Source: DAOTYX01 sp034434635
GTDB lineage: Bacteria; Chloroflexota; Anaerolineae; B4-G1; DUEL01
Length of the DNA stretch: 31,434 nt
Direction: 5' to 3'
NCBI GenBank assembly: GCA_034434635.1
Contig: DAOTYX010000123.1
Coordinates: 1 to 31,434, forward strand
The position numbers and the translations under genes were made by a program. Below the pieces are notes generated by a model. It made no database searches, had not been told where the DNA came from, and was given only the letters and a program-made list of their open reading frames with translations. Numbering within the stretch: the first letter of the stretch is position 1; every line of letters starts with the position of its first letter. This document shows, piece after piece, positions 6,990-14,732 of the stretch.

Positions 6990-7310
6990 ATGAGCGACAT
7001 GGAGACCCCCCTGTCGGAGCAGGAGATTCAGCGCATCCACGAGGCGCTGCGTGAGGTGTACGACCCTGAGATCGGCATCAGCATCGTGGATCTGGGGCTG
7101 GTGCGCAAGATCACTGCGGAGGACGGGGAGGTATTGATCACCATGATCCTCACTGCGCCGTTCTGCCCGCTGGCAGGGATGATCCTCGAGCAGGCCCGCG
7201 CGGCCGCCCAGGCCGTCACTGAACGCAAGGTACGGGTGACGCTGGGTATGGAGCAGTGGAACCCCTCTATGATGGCCAACGGCGCCCGACAACAGCTTGA
7301 CGCCGACTAA
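6990..7310 (+). CDS. sufT: SufT-like DUF59 / MIP18 family Fe-S maturation protein
   Basis: The 106-residue protein is a single DUF59 domain. It has the helix SEQEIQRIHEALREVYDPEIG, the motif DPEIGISIVDLGLVRKI and the conserved cysteine in TAPFCPLAG. Family members (SufT, PaaD, CIA2/MIP18) help mature Fe-S proteins, and the divergent sufSU pair supports that role here. AAGGAG lies about seven bases before ATG 6990. The C-terminus GMEQWNPSMMANGARQQL resembles the usual end of the family. A paaD role is less likely because no phenylacetate genes are near. Confidence 0.88.
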   Translation: MSDMETPLSEQEIQRIHEALREVYDPEIGISIVDLGLVRKITAEDGEVLITMILTAPFCPLAGMILEQARAAAQAVTERKVRVTLGMEQWNPSMMANGARQQLDAD

Positions 7311-7369
7311 CCGTCTATCCGAGAGGCTGCGGGGGGCGTCATTCTTCTGCAGGCTTTACCACCTGCGCG

Positions 7370-7389
7370 GCGCGGATGGTTATCCGCGC
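7370..7389 (+). other. Small hairpin downstream of sufT
   Basis: GCGCGGAT (7370-7377) and ATCCGCGC (7382-7389) form an eight-bp stem with the loop GGTT, 60 bases after the sufT stop. No T-run follows, so a terminator role is uncertain. Confidence 0.45.
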
Positions 7390-7404
7390 TGCCATACGGC
7401 CCGC

Positions 7405-7741
7405 CGCCCGCCGACGCCGTAGGGGCGGCATCCCTAGGCCGCCCCGCCGGCGCATAGGGATGCGCCGGCCACGGGGTATAACGTGGGGTGTCATCCCAAT
7501 GCCGCCCCGCCGGCACATCGAGGACACGCCGGCCACGGAGCATAACGTGGGGCGGCCCGCCGCCGCCCGCCGACGCCGTAGGGGCGGCATCCCTATGCCG
7601 CCCCGCCGGCGCATCGGGATGCCGCCGGCCACGGGGCATAACGTGGGGTGTCATCCCAATGCCGCCCGCCGACGCCGTAGGGGCGGCATCCCTATGCCGC
7701 CCCGCGGGGCATAGCGTGGGGTGTCATCCCGATGCCGCCCC
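7405..7741. repeat. GC-rich palindromic repeat array
   Basis: Three copies of a 32-base block starting CGCCCGCCGACGCCGTAGGG begin at 7405, 7564 and 7663; they alternate with about four copies of a block around ATAACGTGGGGTGTCATCCC (near 7471, 7534, 7631, 7704). Copies 2 and 3 contain the hairpin GGGGCGGCAT-CCCT-ATGCCGCCCC (7581-7604 and 7680-7703). Spacing is irregular (159 and 99 bases), so it is a composite, partly duplicated array rather than a simple tandem repeat. It fills most of the 462-bp gap 7311-7772. The arginine-rich frames through it look like repeat translation, not genes. Confidence 0.85.
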
Positions 7742-7772
7742 GCGGGGTGATGGCAACACCGAACAGGGCACA

Positions 7773-8915
7773 GTGGACAGGCTTCACGGACTTCTCGAAC
7801 AACACGGTCAGAGACGCTGGCTGTCGCCCGGCGAAGTGCTGATCGGCCAGGGCGCCCCCAGTGACGGCATCTACTACCTGCAACAAGGCCGCCTGGGGGT
7901 CTATCGCGAGGAACAGGACGGCCTCTTCCTTCTCTCCGAGGTGCTGCCGGGCGAGTTAGTGGGCGAACTGGGCGCGGTAACAGGATGGCAGCGCACCGCC
8001 ACGCTGCGCGCCGAAGAGCCCTCGCTCGTCATCCACGTGGGCCAGGCGGATTTCCTGCGCGCCGTCAATGAAACCCCCGACCTGGTGACCGACGTCTTCA
8101 CAATGATGGGCCGCCGCCTCACCCGCGCCGACATCGCGCGGGTCACCCTCGACCGCTCCTACCAGCAGGCGGTGGAGCGCGTCACAGAACTGAGCGACGA
8201 GAAGGCCCGCCTGGAAGAGACCCTCCGCCTGCGCGAGGAACTGGCCGATATGATCGTCCACGACCTGCGCAACCCCCTGGGAGTCATCGCTGGCGGGTTG
8301 CACCTGCTCAACACGGCGCTGGAAAGCGGCACATGGCCCGAATACGCCCCCACAGTGCTGGATACGATCCAGCGCTCGGTACAGCGCATGCGCCGGTTGG
8401 TGGACACCCTGCAGGACATCGCCAGTTTCGAGCAGCAAGAGATGAGCCTGCATCGCCTGCCGCTCAACCTGACAGACCTGGCGGAGGAGGCGATTGCCGA
8501 AGAGCAACCCCTCGCCCTCATCAACGGCCTGTCGCTGGAGAGCCGTCTGCCCGCCGATCTGCCCGAGGTCCTGGCCGACCGCGACGTCATCCTGCGCGTG
8601 CTGATCAACCTGCTCGACAACGGGCTCAAGTTTACCCCCAGCGGCAGCCAGGTTTGGCTGGAGGGGCGGCGGGAAGGCGAAGAGGTGCATGTGGAGGTAT
8701 TGGACACCGGTCCCGGCATCCCGCCCGAGGAGCGCTCCCGCATCTTCGAGAAGTTCACCCGCGTCCGCGGGCGGTCGGCGCCGACCAGAGGAACAGGGTT
8801 GGGGCTGGCCTTCTGCGCGATGGCGGTGACCGCTCACGGCGGGCGCATCTGGGTAGAGGACGGACCTGGAGGCGTGGGCAGCCGCTTCGTCTTCACCCTG
8901 CCGGTCGCCGGCTGA
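7773..8915 (+). CDS. Histidine kinase with N-terminal cyclic-nucleotide-binding-like domain
   Basis: The 380-residue soluble protein has a Crp-type beta-roll domain (about 8-115, with GAPSDGIYYLQQGRLGVY and PGELVGELGAVTGW), a coiled linker (128-158), a HisKA domain with phospho-acceptor H163 in MIVHDLRNPLG, and an ATPase domain with N-box NLLDNGLKF (about 279), DTGPGIP (311-317) and GTGLGLAF (340-347). It is therefore a cytoplasmic sensor kinase whose input domain may bind a nucleotide or another ligand. The start is GTG 7773, the first in-frame start after the repeat array; the longer frame would begin inside the repeats. The ribosome site is weak. No response regulator is adjacent, so it is an orphan kinase. 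It converges with the WecG-like gene, three bases apart. Confidence 0.88.
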   Translation: MDRLHGLLEQHGQRRWLSPGEVLIGQGAPSDGIYYLQQGRLGVYREEQDGLFLLSEVLPGELVGELGAVTGWQRTATLRAEEPSLVIHVGQADFLRAVNETPDLVTDVFTMMGRRLTRADIARVTLDRSYQQAVERVTELSDEKARLEETLRLREELADMIVHDLRNPLGVIAGGLHLLNTALESGTWPEYAPTVLDTIQRSVQRMRRLVDTLQDIASFEQQEMSLHRLPLNLTDLAEEAIAEEQPLALINGLSLESRLPADLPEVLADRDVILRVLINLLDNGLKFTPSGSQVWLEGRREGEEVHVEVLDTGPGIPPEERSRIFEKFTRVRGRSAPTRGTGLGLAFCAMAVTAHGGRIWVEDGPGGVGSRFVFTLPVAG

Positions 8916-8918
8916 GCG

Positions 8919-9653
8919 TCAACAGCGGCGCAGGAGCACCAACAGGGCGAACTGCGGCAGCACCCGCTGGCGCCGCCAGCGCCACGGCTGGCGGATGAGA
9001 CGGTAGAGCCACTCGAACCCCAGGCGACGGACCCAGCGCGGCGCACGCGGCACCACCCCGGCCAGGTAGTCCAGCGCCCCCCCGATGCCGATCCCCACCT
9101 TCGCCCCACTGCGGGCCAGGTTGCGCGCCAGCCAGAGGTCCTGAGCCGGCGCCCCATAGGCCACCAGCAACACGTCCGCCCGCGCGGTCCGCACCCGCTG
9201 AAGGATTTCTTCCTCGTCTTCCACCGCCGGGCTGCCGGCGTAGGTGCCACAGATGGTCAGGGTAGGGTGACGACCGGTCAGCACCGCCCCGGCCCGCTCC
9301 GCGATGCCGGGGGCGCCGCCCAGAAGGAAGAGCCGCCACCCTGCGTCCGCCGCATGCGCCGCCAGCCGCTCCACCAGGTCCACTCCCGCCACACGCTCCC
9401 GCAGTGGCCGACCCAGATAGCGTGCGGCCAGGGTGACGCCGACCCCATCGGGCACGCATAACCCCGCCCCCTGCAGCACCGCACGGAAAGTAGGGTCCCG
9501 CCGCGCCGCCATCAGGAACTCCGGGTTGACCGTGGCGATCTGGCGGGGGCGCTGCCCGGCGATCCAGCGCGCCACCCACTCCAGCGTCTCCGGGAGCGAG
9601 ACGTCATGGATCGGCACGCCGAAAAGGGTCAACGCAGGAACGGGGTCAACCAT
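8919..9653 (-). CDS. WecG/TagA/CpsF family glycosyltransferase (GT26)
   Basis: The 244-residue protein matches the GT26 family: ALTLFGVPIHDVSLPETLEWV at the N-terminus, IATVNPEFLMAARRDPTFRAVLQ with the conserved threonine and asparagine, the PDGVGV motif with the catalytic-type aspartate, LFLLGGAPGIAERA, and GAPAQDLWLARN. Members add N-acetylmannosamine(uronate) or similar sugars to lipid-linked acceptors in wall-polymer synthesis. The basic C-terminus (RLIRQPWRWRRQR) would aid membrane attachment. ATG 9653 is two bases after the stop of the histidine kinase gene, so the two are co-transcribed and probably coupled. The precise sugar is not readable. Confidence 0.9.
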   Translation of the reverse strand: MVDPVPALTLFGVPIHDVSLPETLEWVARWIAGQRPRQIATVNPEFLMAARRDPTFRAVLQGAGLCVPDGVGVTLAARYLGRPLRERVAGVDLVERLAAHAADAGWRLFLLGGAPGIAERAGAVLTGRHPTLTICGTYAGSPAVEDEEEILQRVRTARADVLLVAYGAPAQDLWLARNLARSGAKVGIGIGGALDYLAGVVPRAPRWVRRLGFEWLYRLIRQPWRWRRQRVLPQFALLVLLRRC

Positions 9654-9655
9654 GC

Positions 9656-10999
9656 TCAGTAGGGCACCGTGAGCGTCATCGTCACGCCGCGCCCGGGCGC
9701 GCTGTCCAGATCAAGGTTCCCCTCCAGCAGTCGCACCCGCTCGCGGATGTTGCGCAGGCCCTGTCCGCTGCGCGCCACGCCGTCTACCATCCCCACGCCA
9801 TCATCGGAGATGCGCAGGCGCAGGGCGTCGTCGCCAAAGGAAAGCCACACCTCTACCCGTCGCGCCCGCGCGTGACGGGCGGCGTTGCTGAGCGCCTCCC
9901 GCGCCACCTGAAAGATATGTCCCCGCTGGTCCGCCCGCAGGGTTGGCGGTTCCTCCCCCTCGACGATCAGTTCCGTCTCCAACAGCGTGTTGATGCGGAA
10001 ATCCCGCAGGAGTTCCTCCAATCCGCTGCGCAGATCGCTCGCCTCTCTCCCACCACTGCGCAGGTTGAAGATGTAGCGCCGGATATCCTGAATGGTCTGG
10101 TTGAGGCTGTACATCGCCCGCCCCAGTTGCGCCTCCGCCGCCGCCGGGTCCTCCATGATCGCCTGCGTCGCCCCCTCCAGCATCAGGCCAGCGGCGTAGA
10201 TGGACTGAATGATCCCGTCGTGCAGGTCCCGGCTGATGCGCTCCCGCTCGGCCAGCAGGGCCTGGGACTGCTCCACGCTCTCGATCCAGCGGTCCATTTC
10301 ATCCTGGGTGGCGTTGAGCGCCTGGACGATGCTCCGGATGAGGTAAACACCACAAACGGCGTAGAGGAGAGAAAGGGAAAGGGAAACCGCCCTGGCCGGG
10401 AGGTCCAGGGCGGCCAGTCCCCCGAAAAGGCCGAGGACGAAACCGGCAGCGCGCAGGTGGCGACGGGTGGTGCCGAACCGGTCGGTGGACAGAGCAGGTT
10501 GTACCCGCTGGCGCAGCCGCCGCGCTGCCAGCAGTCCACCCGGCAGGGCCAGTCCGTAACGGGCCAACCCCTCCCCCCACAGCGCCGCCTGGGCCGCTGA
10601 ACGGCCGGCCAGGAGCATCCCCAGGAGAACGGCCAGCCAGGTTGCCCCGATGGCGAACACCGGCCACGGATGCGCCCATCGCCGACCGACAGGGGAGGGA
10701 AACAGGAGACCAAAAGCCAGCAAAGCCACGTAGGCCACGCCGAGCAGGAGGGTGCGGACCATCGCCAGGAGATCGCTGTCCGCGCCGGGGAACAGCAGGC
10801 GGATCCAGGCGGCGGCCGCCTCACAGAAGCCAAAGACCGCCAGCAGCGGCAGCCGACGCGCCAGGTCCAGACGCAGCGCGCGGGGGGCCAGCAACAGGAA
10901 GACAACCCCCAGGGTGAAGAAAGCCAGGCCGTGAAGGAAGCCGGCCAGCGGCTGTCCCCAGGCCTGCCACAGGGTGACGATATCCCAGTCCCCGCTCAT
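9656..10999 (-). CDS. Membrane sensor histidine kinase, NarL/LiaS type (HisKA_3)
   Basis: The 447-residue protein has about seven hydrophobic helices in the first 225 residues, a coiled linker, a HisKA_3 dimerisation domain with ERISRDLHDGIIQSIYAAG (H260), and an ATPase domain with EALSNAARHARARRVEV, ISDDGVGM and GQGLRNIRERVRLLEG. This is the two-component class that normally pairs with LuxR/NarL-type regulators; none lies next to it. A ligand-binding or membrane-stress input through the seven-helix region is possible. ATG 10999 is used, with no strong ribosome site. The gene is followed directly by the WecG-like glycosyltransferase, which suggests a link with envelope sensing (inference). 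Confidence 0.9.
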   Translation of the reverse strand: MSGDWDIVTLWQAWGQPLAGFLHGLAFFTLGVVFLLLAPRALRLDLARRLPLLAVFGFCEAAAAWIRLLFPGADSDLLAMVRTLLLGVAYVALLAFGLLFPSPVGRRWAHPWPVFAIGATWLAVLLGMLLAGRSAAQAALWGEGLARYGLALPGGLLAARRLRQRVQPALSTDRFGTTRRHLRAAGFVLGLFGGLAALDLPARAVSLSLSLLYAVCGVYLIRSIVQALNATQDEMDRWIESVEQSQALLAERERISRDLHDGIIQSIYAAGLMLEGATQAIMEDPAAAEAQLGRAMYSLNQTIQDIRRYIFNLRSGGREASDLRSGLEELLRDFRINTLLETELIVEGEEPPTLRADQRGHIFQVAREALSNAARHARARRVEVWLSFGDDALRLRISDDGVGMVDGVARSGQGLRNIRERVRLLEGNLDLDSAPGRGVTMTLTVPY

Positions 11000-11025
11000 C
11001 TCGGGTTCCGCGCCTCCGCGCCGCT

Positions 11026-11031
11026 ATTATA
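11026..11031 (-). promoter_or_regulatory. -10 box TATAAT for the membrane histidine kinase
   Basis: TATAAT reads on the minus strand at 11031-11026, 27 bases before ATG 10999. A weak -35 (CTGGCG) lies 17 bases upstream. It is back to back with the promoter of the radical SAM gene. Confidence 0.55.
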
Positions 11032-11072
11032 GCCTCTTCCCCATTGTCCGCCAGGCCATTTGACCACTTTTG

Positions 11073-11081
11073 TGCTATAAT
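11073..11081 (+). promoter_or_regulatory. Extended -10 promoter TGCTATAAT for the AmmeMemoRadiSam operon
   Basis: TGCTATAAT at 11073-11081 is an extended -10 element, 34 bases before ATG 11116. A TTGACC at 11060-11065 is only 10 bases away and so is not a normal -35. The same TGTGCTATAAT core occurs at the ssrA promoter. Confidence 0.65.
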
Positions 11082-11115
11082 AGGACTCGCCCGCGAAAGC
11101 AGAGGAGGGAACAAC

Positions 11116-12135
11116 ATGCGCAAGGAGGCCTATCTGGCCCGCCCGTTGCGTGAGGGGGTGGTGCAGTGCCAGACGTGTGAGCACTTCTGCGCCATCCCCC
11201 CCGGCGAGAGCGGCAAATGTGGCGTTCGTCTCAACCAGGACGGAACTCTCTACCTCACCGTTTACGGTGACGCCGTCGCCCTCAACCTCGATCCGGTGGA
11301 GAAAAAGCCGCTCTACCACTTCCTCCCTGGCGGCGAGATCCTCTCCCTCGGCACCTTCGGCTGCAACTTCCGCTGCCCGTTCTGTCAGAACTGGAACATC
11401 TCCCAGGAATGGGCGCGCAATGAACCGCCGGAACGGTTGGGACGTATCGCCACCCCCCAACTGCTGGTGGAGACCTGCCGGCGGCGGGGTGTGCCGATGA
11501 TCGCCTACACCTACAACGAGCCTACGGTTTTCTTTGAGTACACCTTCGACACCGCCCAGATGGCCCATGAACAGGGGCTGCGCAACGTCTACGTCTCCAA
11601 CGGCTTTATGTCCCAGGCGGCGCTGGAAAAGATCGCTCCCTATCTGGACGGGATCAACGTGGACCTGAAGGCGTTCAGCGAGGAGTTCTATCGGAAGCAG
11701 TGCGGCGCCCGGCTCGAGCCGGTCAAGCGGAACATTCGCACCATCGCTCAGGAGACCGACATCTGGATCGAGGTGACCACGCTGCTCATCCCCGGTCTCA
11801 ACGACTCCGACGAGGAACTGCGGGCCATGGCCGCCTGGCTGGCAGAGGTGGACCCGGAGATGCCGTGGCATATCTCCGCCTTCCACCCCGATTATCAGAT
11901 GCTGGACCGTCCGCCCACGCCGCTGGCCCGTATGACGCAGGCTTATGAGATCGGCAAGGCTGCCGGCCTGAAGTACGTCTACCTGGGCAACGTGATGGAC
12001 GCCGAGCGCAGTTCCACCCGCTGCCCGGACTGCGGGGAACTGCTCATCCGTCGCCACGGCTACTCGGTGCACGAGCGGTGGGAACAACGCGGCGTCTGCC
12101 CGCGCTGCCACCAGGCGATTGCCGGGGTGTGGTAA
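11116..12135 (+). CDS. amrS: AmmeMemoRadiSam system radical SAM enzyme (AmrS, PflA-like)
   Basis: The 339-residue protein has the radical SAM cluster motif CNFRCPFC (C83, C87, C90), preceded by a cysteine-rich segment CQTCEHFC (C18, C21, C25) and C35, and ends with a zinc-ribbon-like CPDCGE...CPRCH. PGGEILSLGTFGCNFRC and AYTYNEPTVFFEY are the typical signatures of the AmrS subgroup related to pyruvate-formate-lyase activase. It cleaves SAM to make a 5'-deoxyadenosyl radical; the substrate is not known. GAGGAGGG (11102-11109) fixes ATG 11116; a longer frame from 11044 includes the promoter. It is first of three genes, followed at 22 bases by the Memo gene and then AMMECR1. Confidence 0.93.
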   Translation: MRKEAYLARPLREGVVQCQTCEHFCAIPPGESGKCGVRLNQDGTLYLTVYGDAVALNLDPVEKKPLYHFLPGGEILSLGTFGCNFRCPFCQNWNISQEWARNEPPERLGRIATPQLLVETCRRRGVPMIAYTYNEPTVFFEYTFDTAQMAHEQGLRNVYVSNGFMSQAALEKIAPYLDGINVDLKAFSEEFYRKQCGARLEPVKRNIRTIAQETDIWIEVTTLLIPGLNDSDEELRAMAAWLAEVDPEMPWHISAFHPDYQMLDRPPTPLARMTQAYEIGKAAGLKYVYLGNVMDAERSSTRCPDCGELLIRRHGYSVHERWEQRGVCPRCHQAIAGVW

Positions 12136-12157
12136 CGGCCCACCGAGGAGGGTTCAG

Positions 12158-13024
12158 ATGCGCTTGAGACAACCTGTCGTTGCCGGGCAATTCTACCCCG
12201 CCGACCGCGCCTCCTGCACGCGTCAGATCGAGCAATCTCTGCCCAACCGCCTGCCAGACAACCTGCCCGAACGTATCGTCGCCGGGGTGGTGCCCCACGC
12301 TGGCTGGGTCTTTTCCGGCCCCACCGCCGCACGGCTCTTCGCCGCCATCCAATCCCAATTCCAGCCCGACACCGTGGTGCTGCTCAGCGCCATGCACCGC
12401 TGGGGAACGGCCCAGGCGGCGGTTTACAGCAGCGGGGCCTGGGCCACACCCCTGGGCGAGGTCCGGGTGGACGAGGAACTGGCCCAGGCAGTGCTTGCGG
12501 AAGGAAGCGGACAACTGCTCGACGCTCCCCACGCCCACAGCGGCGAGCACTCCGCTGAGGTACAGGTGCCGTTCATCAAACACCTCTTCCCCCAGGCGCG
12601 CATCCTGCCCATTGTGGTGCCGCCCGACGACCAGGCCGTGTCGGTAGGTGAAACCGTGGGGCGCGCCATCGCCACGGCTCAGAAGTCCGCCGTGGTTATC
12701 GGCACCTCCGACCTGACCCACTACGGGGCCAGTTACTACGGCTTCGCCCCGGCGGGCAGCGGAGAGCGCGCCCTGGAGTGGGCGCGGGCTAACGACGAAC
12801 GGATCATCCGTCTGATGCTGGAGATGCGCGCCGAAGAGGTAGTGGCGGAGGCGGAGAGCCATCACAACGCCTGCGGCAGTGGCGCGATCGCTGCCACCAT
12901 CGCCGCCGCGCGCCTCCTGGGAGCGTCGAAAGGGGTGCTCCTGGAGTACACCACCAGCCACCACGTGATGCCGCGCGGTCCGGCCAGCGACTTCGTCGGT
13001 TACGCGGCAGTGGCGTTCGGTTAA
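12158..13024 (+). CDS. amrB: AmmeMemoRadiSam system protein B (Memo family)
   Basis: The 288-residue protein matches the Memo family, a fold related to non-haem iron dioxygenases. Visible signatures are RQPVVAGQFYPAD at the N-terminus, VVPHAGWVFSG, SAMHRWG, HAHSGEHSAEVQVPFIKHLFP, GTSDLTHYG and the metal-site-like HHNACGSGAI. Human MEMO1 has been linked to copper and iron binding; the bacterial role is unsettled. GAGGAGGG directly upstream fixes ATG 12158; the longer frame beginning at 12119 overlaps the end of amrS and lacks a ribosome site. The C-terminal DFVGYAAVAF is typical. It is the middle gene of the three-gene operon. Confidence 0.93.
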   Translation: MRLRQPVVAGQFYPADRASCTRQIEQSLPNRLPDNLPERIVAGVVPHAGWVFSGPTAARLFAAIQSQFQPDTVVLLSAMHRWGTAQAAVYSSGAWATPLGEVRVDEELAQAVLAEGSGQLLDAPHAHSGEHSAEVQVPFIKHLFPQARILPIVVPPDDQAVSVGETVGRAIATAQKSAVVIGTSDLTHYGASYYGFAPAGSGERALEWARANDERIIRLMLEMRAEEVVAEAESHHNACGSGAIAATIAAARLLGASKGVLLEYTTSHHVMPRGPASDFVGYAAVAFG

Positions 13025-13058
13025 CCCCCAGACCCGAGACACACGGGAGGAGGAGAAG

Positions 13059-13622
13059 ATGCCCCTTTCACCGGAGGATCGTCAATACCTGCTGGCTCTG
13101 GCCCGTCAGACCATCACCCGGCAACTGGAAGGGCAGAAGCCACCAGAGGTTGACCTGCAGCGGCTGTCGGAGGACCTGCGCCGACCTGGGGCGTCGTTCG
13201 TCACGCTGACCATCGGCGGCGAACTGCGCGGCTGCATCGGCTCCATCGAGCCCCGTCAACCCCTGGCGCTGGATGTGCGGGAAAACGCTCTGGGGGCAGC
13301 CTTCCGCGACCCCCGTTTTCCACCGCTCAGCCAGCGCGAACTGGCGCGGGTGCACATCGAGGTCTCCGTGCTGACCCCTCCGCAGCCACTGGCCTTCACC
13401 GATGCGGAGGACCTGATCGCCAAACTGCGCCCGCACGTGGACGGGGTGATCCTGGCGCGGGGCTGGCAGCGCGCCACTTACCTGCCGCAGGTGTGGGAGA
13501 AACTGCCCGACCCGCGGGACTTCCTGGGCACGCTGTGCATGAAGGCCGGCCTGCCACCCGACGCCTACCGTCAGCCCGGCCTGGAGGTGTTCACCTACCA
13601 GGTGGAGAGCATGGAAGAGTAG
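13059..13622 (+). CDS. amrA: AmmeMemoRadiSam system protein A (AMMECR1 domain)
   Basis: The 187-residue protein is a single AMMECR1 domain with the invariant core LRGCIGSIEP, the segment ALGAAFRDPRFPPLSQREL, VDGVILARG and TYLPQVWEKLPDP. The domain is found in archaea, bacteria and eukaryotes and its biochemical activity is unknown. A strong GGAGGAGG lies just before ATG 13059, and the gene starts 34 bases after the Memo gene. The three-gene set is complete here in the order radical SAM - Memo - AMMECR1, under one visible promoter. It converges with pncC, 11 bases apart. Confidence 0.94.
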   Translation: MPLSPEDRQYLLALARQTITRQLEGQKPPEVDLQRLSEDLRRPGASFVTLTIGGELRGCIGSIEPRQPLALDVRENALGAAFRDPRFPPLSQRELARVHIEVSVLTPPQPLAFTDAEDLIAKLRPHVDGVILARGWQRATYLPQVWEKLPDPRDFLGTLCMKAGLPPDAYRQPGLEVFTYQVESMEE

Positions 13623-13633
13623 CCCGGACGGGG

Positions 13634-14128
13634 CTATCTCCCTCCGCCGCTCAGCGCCCCCTCCAGGTAGCGGCGCAGCAGGCCCAACGCCGCATCGGCG
13701 GAGAGGGCCTTGTTGACCGAGCGGTTGCCCCGCCACAGGTGCGGCTCCACCCATTCCCCATCCGGCGTGGCCAACGCGGTGTAGACCAGCCCGACCGGTT
13801 TGTCGGGCGTACCGCCGCCTGGGCCGGCGATGCCGGTAACCGCCAGTCCCACATCAGCGCCGAGGGCCTGCCGCACCCCCTGGGCCATCGCCAGCGCCGT
13901 CACCGCGCTGACCGCGCCATGCTCGGCCAGGACGCGGCGCGGCACCCCCAGCAGGCTCTCCTTGACCTCATCGGCGTAGGCGACCACCCCGCCGCGATAG
14001 TAGTCGGAACTGCCTGCCACCTCGGTGATGCGGTGACCGACAAGCCCCCCGGTGCAGGACTCGGCGACGGCGAGCGTCAGCCCACGAGCCCGCAACAACT
14101 GCCCGATGACCTGCTCACTCCTCTCCAT
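13634..14128 (-). CDS. pncC: Nicotinamide-nucleotide amidase PncC (CinA C-terminal domain)
   Basis: The 164-residue protein is a stand-alone CinA C-terminal domain: AVAESCTGGLVGHRITEVAGSS with the ESCTGG active-site segment (23-28), YYRGGVVAYADEVKESLLGVP, and GIAGPGGGTPDKPVGLVY. PncC deamidates nicotinamide mononucleotide to nicotinic acid mononucleotide, returning it to NAD synthesis. The N-terminal MoCF-like part of full-length CinA is absent, as in the short bacterial form. ATG 14128 lies seven bases after the stop of the DUF402 gene, so the two form an operon. Confidence 0.93.
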   Translation of the reverse strand: MERSEQVIGQLLRARGLTLAVAESCTGGLVGHRITEVAGSSDYYRGGVVAYADEVKESLLGVPRRVLAEHGAVSAVTALAMAQGVRQALGADVGLAVTGIAGPGGGTPDKPVGLVYTALATPDGEWVEPHLWRGNRSVNKALSADAALGLLRRYLEGALSGGGR

Positions 14129-14135
14129 TCGCTCC

Positions 14136-14615
14136 CTACTCCTCTCGCCCCTCGTCGTCCGTCATCCAGCCCCGCCTGGCCAGCCCCAGCAGCCGTTGCA
14201 GCGCCGCCAGCGCCGCCGCCCGTTCCTCCGCGCTCAGCGGCAGGGCAGCAAACTCCTCCTCGTCGAGCACATGCGGCCGGCCCCGCGCATCCACCCACAG
14301 ATCCAGCGCCAGGTCATCCGCTCCTACCTCCATCTCGCCGATGAAGGCGGGGCGGGTGATGTTGCAGTACCAGCCCTTCTGCCGCCCCCTGGTGGAGCGG
14401 ATGTTGAAGATGTTGTACCAGCGATCGGCGTAAAACGTCTCCACCCAGCGGTCCCCCGGCTGAAAGCAAACGTACCCCAGGTCCAGCGGGGGGCGGGACC
14501 AATCAGTGGCCAGGGCGATGGCGGTGGGGGTGCGCCACAGCACCCGGCCGGGATAGGAGAGAACCTCCCGGCCCGCGGCGTCGCGCTTCCGCACCGTGAC
14601 CCAGGTCCCGGCCAT
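14136..14615 (-). CDS. DUF402 domain protein
   Basis: The 159-residue protein shows the DUF402 pattern: RPPLDLGYVCFQPGDRWVETFYADRWYNIFNIR, then KGWYCNITRPAF and the acidic DDLALDLWVD. The fold occurs in RNA-binding FAU-1 and in nucleoside di/triphosphatases; the conserved YCNI..P and D.DLDLWV segments carry the metal-binding residues. I chose ATG 14615 (AGTWVTVRKRD) because the promoter -10 (14631-14626) lies immediately upstream, so the transcript would start only a few bases before this ATG. The longer frame from 14672 is upstream of that promoter. It is co-transcribed with pncC. Confidence 0.82.
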   Translation of the reverse strand: MAGTWVTVRKRDAAGREVLSYPGRVLWRTPTAIALATDWSRPPLDLGYVCFQPGDRWVETFYADRWYNIFNIRSTRGRQKGWYCNITRPAFIGEMEVGADDLALDLWVDARGRPHVLDEEEFAALPLSAEERAAALAALQRLLGLARRGWMTDDEGREE

Positions 14616-14625
14616 ACCAGCCCCG

Positions 14626-14653
14626 ATTCTATCCCGATTTACCTTGTGGGCAA
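14626..14653 (-). promoter_or_regulatory. Promoter for the DUF402-pncC operon, TTGCCC-16-TAGAAT
   Basis: TTGCCC (14653-14648) and TAGAAT (14631-14626) are 16 bases apart on the minus strand. The expected start lies within about five bases of ATG 14615, which predicts an almost leaderless mRNA. Confidence 0.7.
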
Positions 14654-14656
14654 GCG

Positions 14657-14685
14657 TTGCCTTTGTCGCCAAGCGGTGTTATCAT
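14657..14685 (+). promoter_or_regulatory. Promoter for the FabL-like gene, TTGCCT-17-TATCAT
   Basis: TTGCCT (14657-14662) and TATCAT (14680-14685) are 17 bases apart and face right. The transcript would carry a leader of about 110 bases before ATG 14802. The promoter is divergent from that of the DUF402 gene, with the -35 boxes almost touching. Confidence 0.7.
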
Positions 14686-14732
14686 GACGGGTAAGGACCT
14701 ACCTGGCTGCCCGCCGTCGGCGTGGGCAGGCG

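Noticed and set aside
7376..7714. Arginine/proline-rich frames across the palindromic array
   Set aside because: They are translations of the repeat units with no ribosome site or domain.
10996..12111. 371-residue minus-strand frame opposite amrS
   Set aside because: Antisense of a gene with an intact radical SAM motif.
12044..13042. 332-residue minus-strand frame opposite the Memo gene
   Set aside because: Antisense shadow; the plus-strand protein matches the Memo family.
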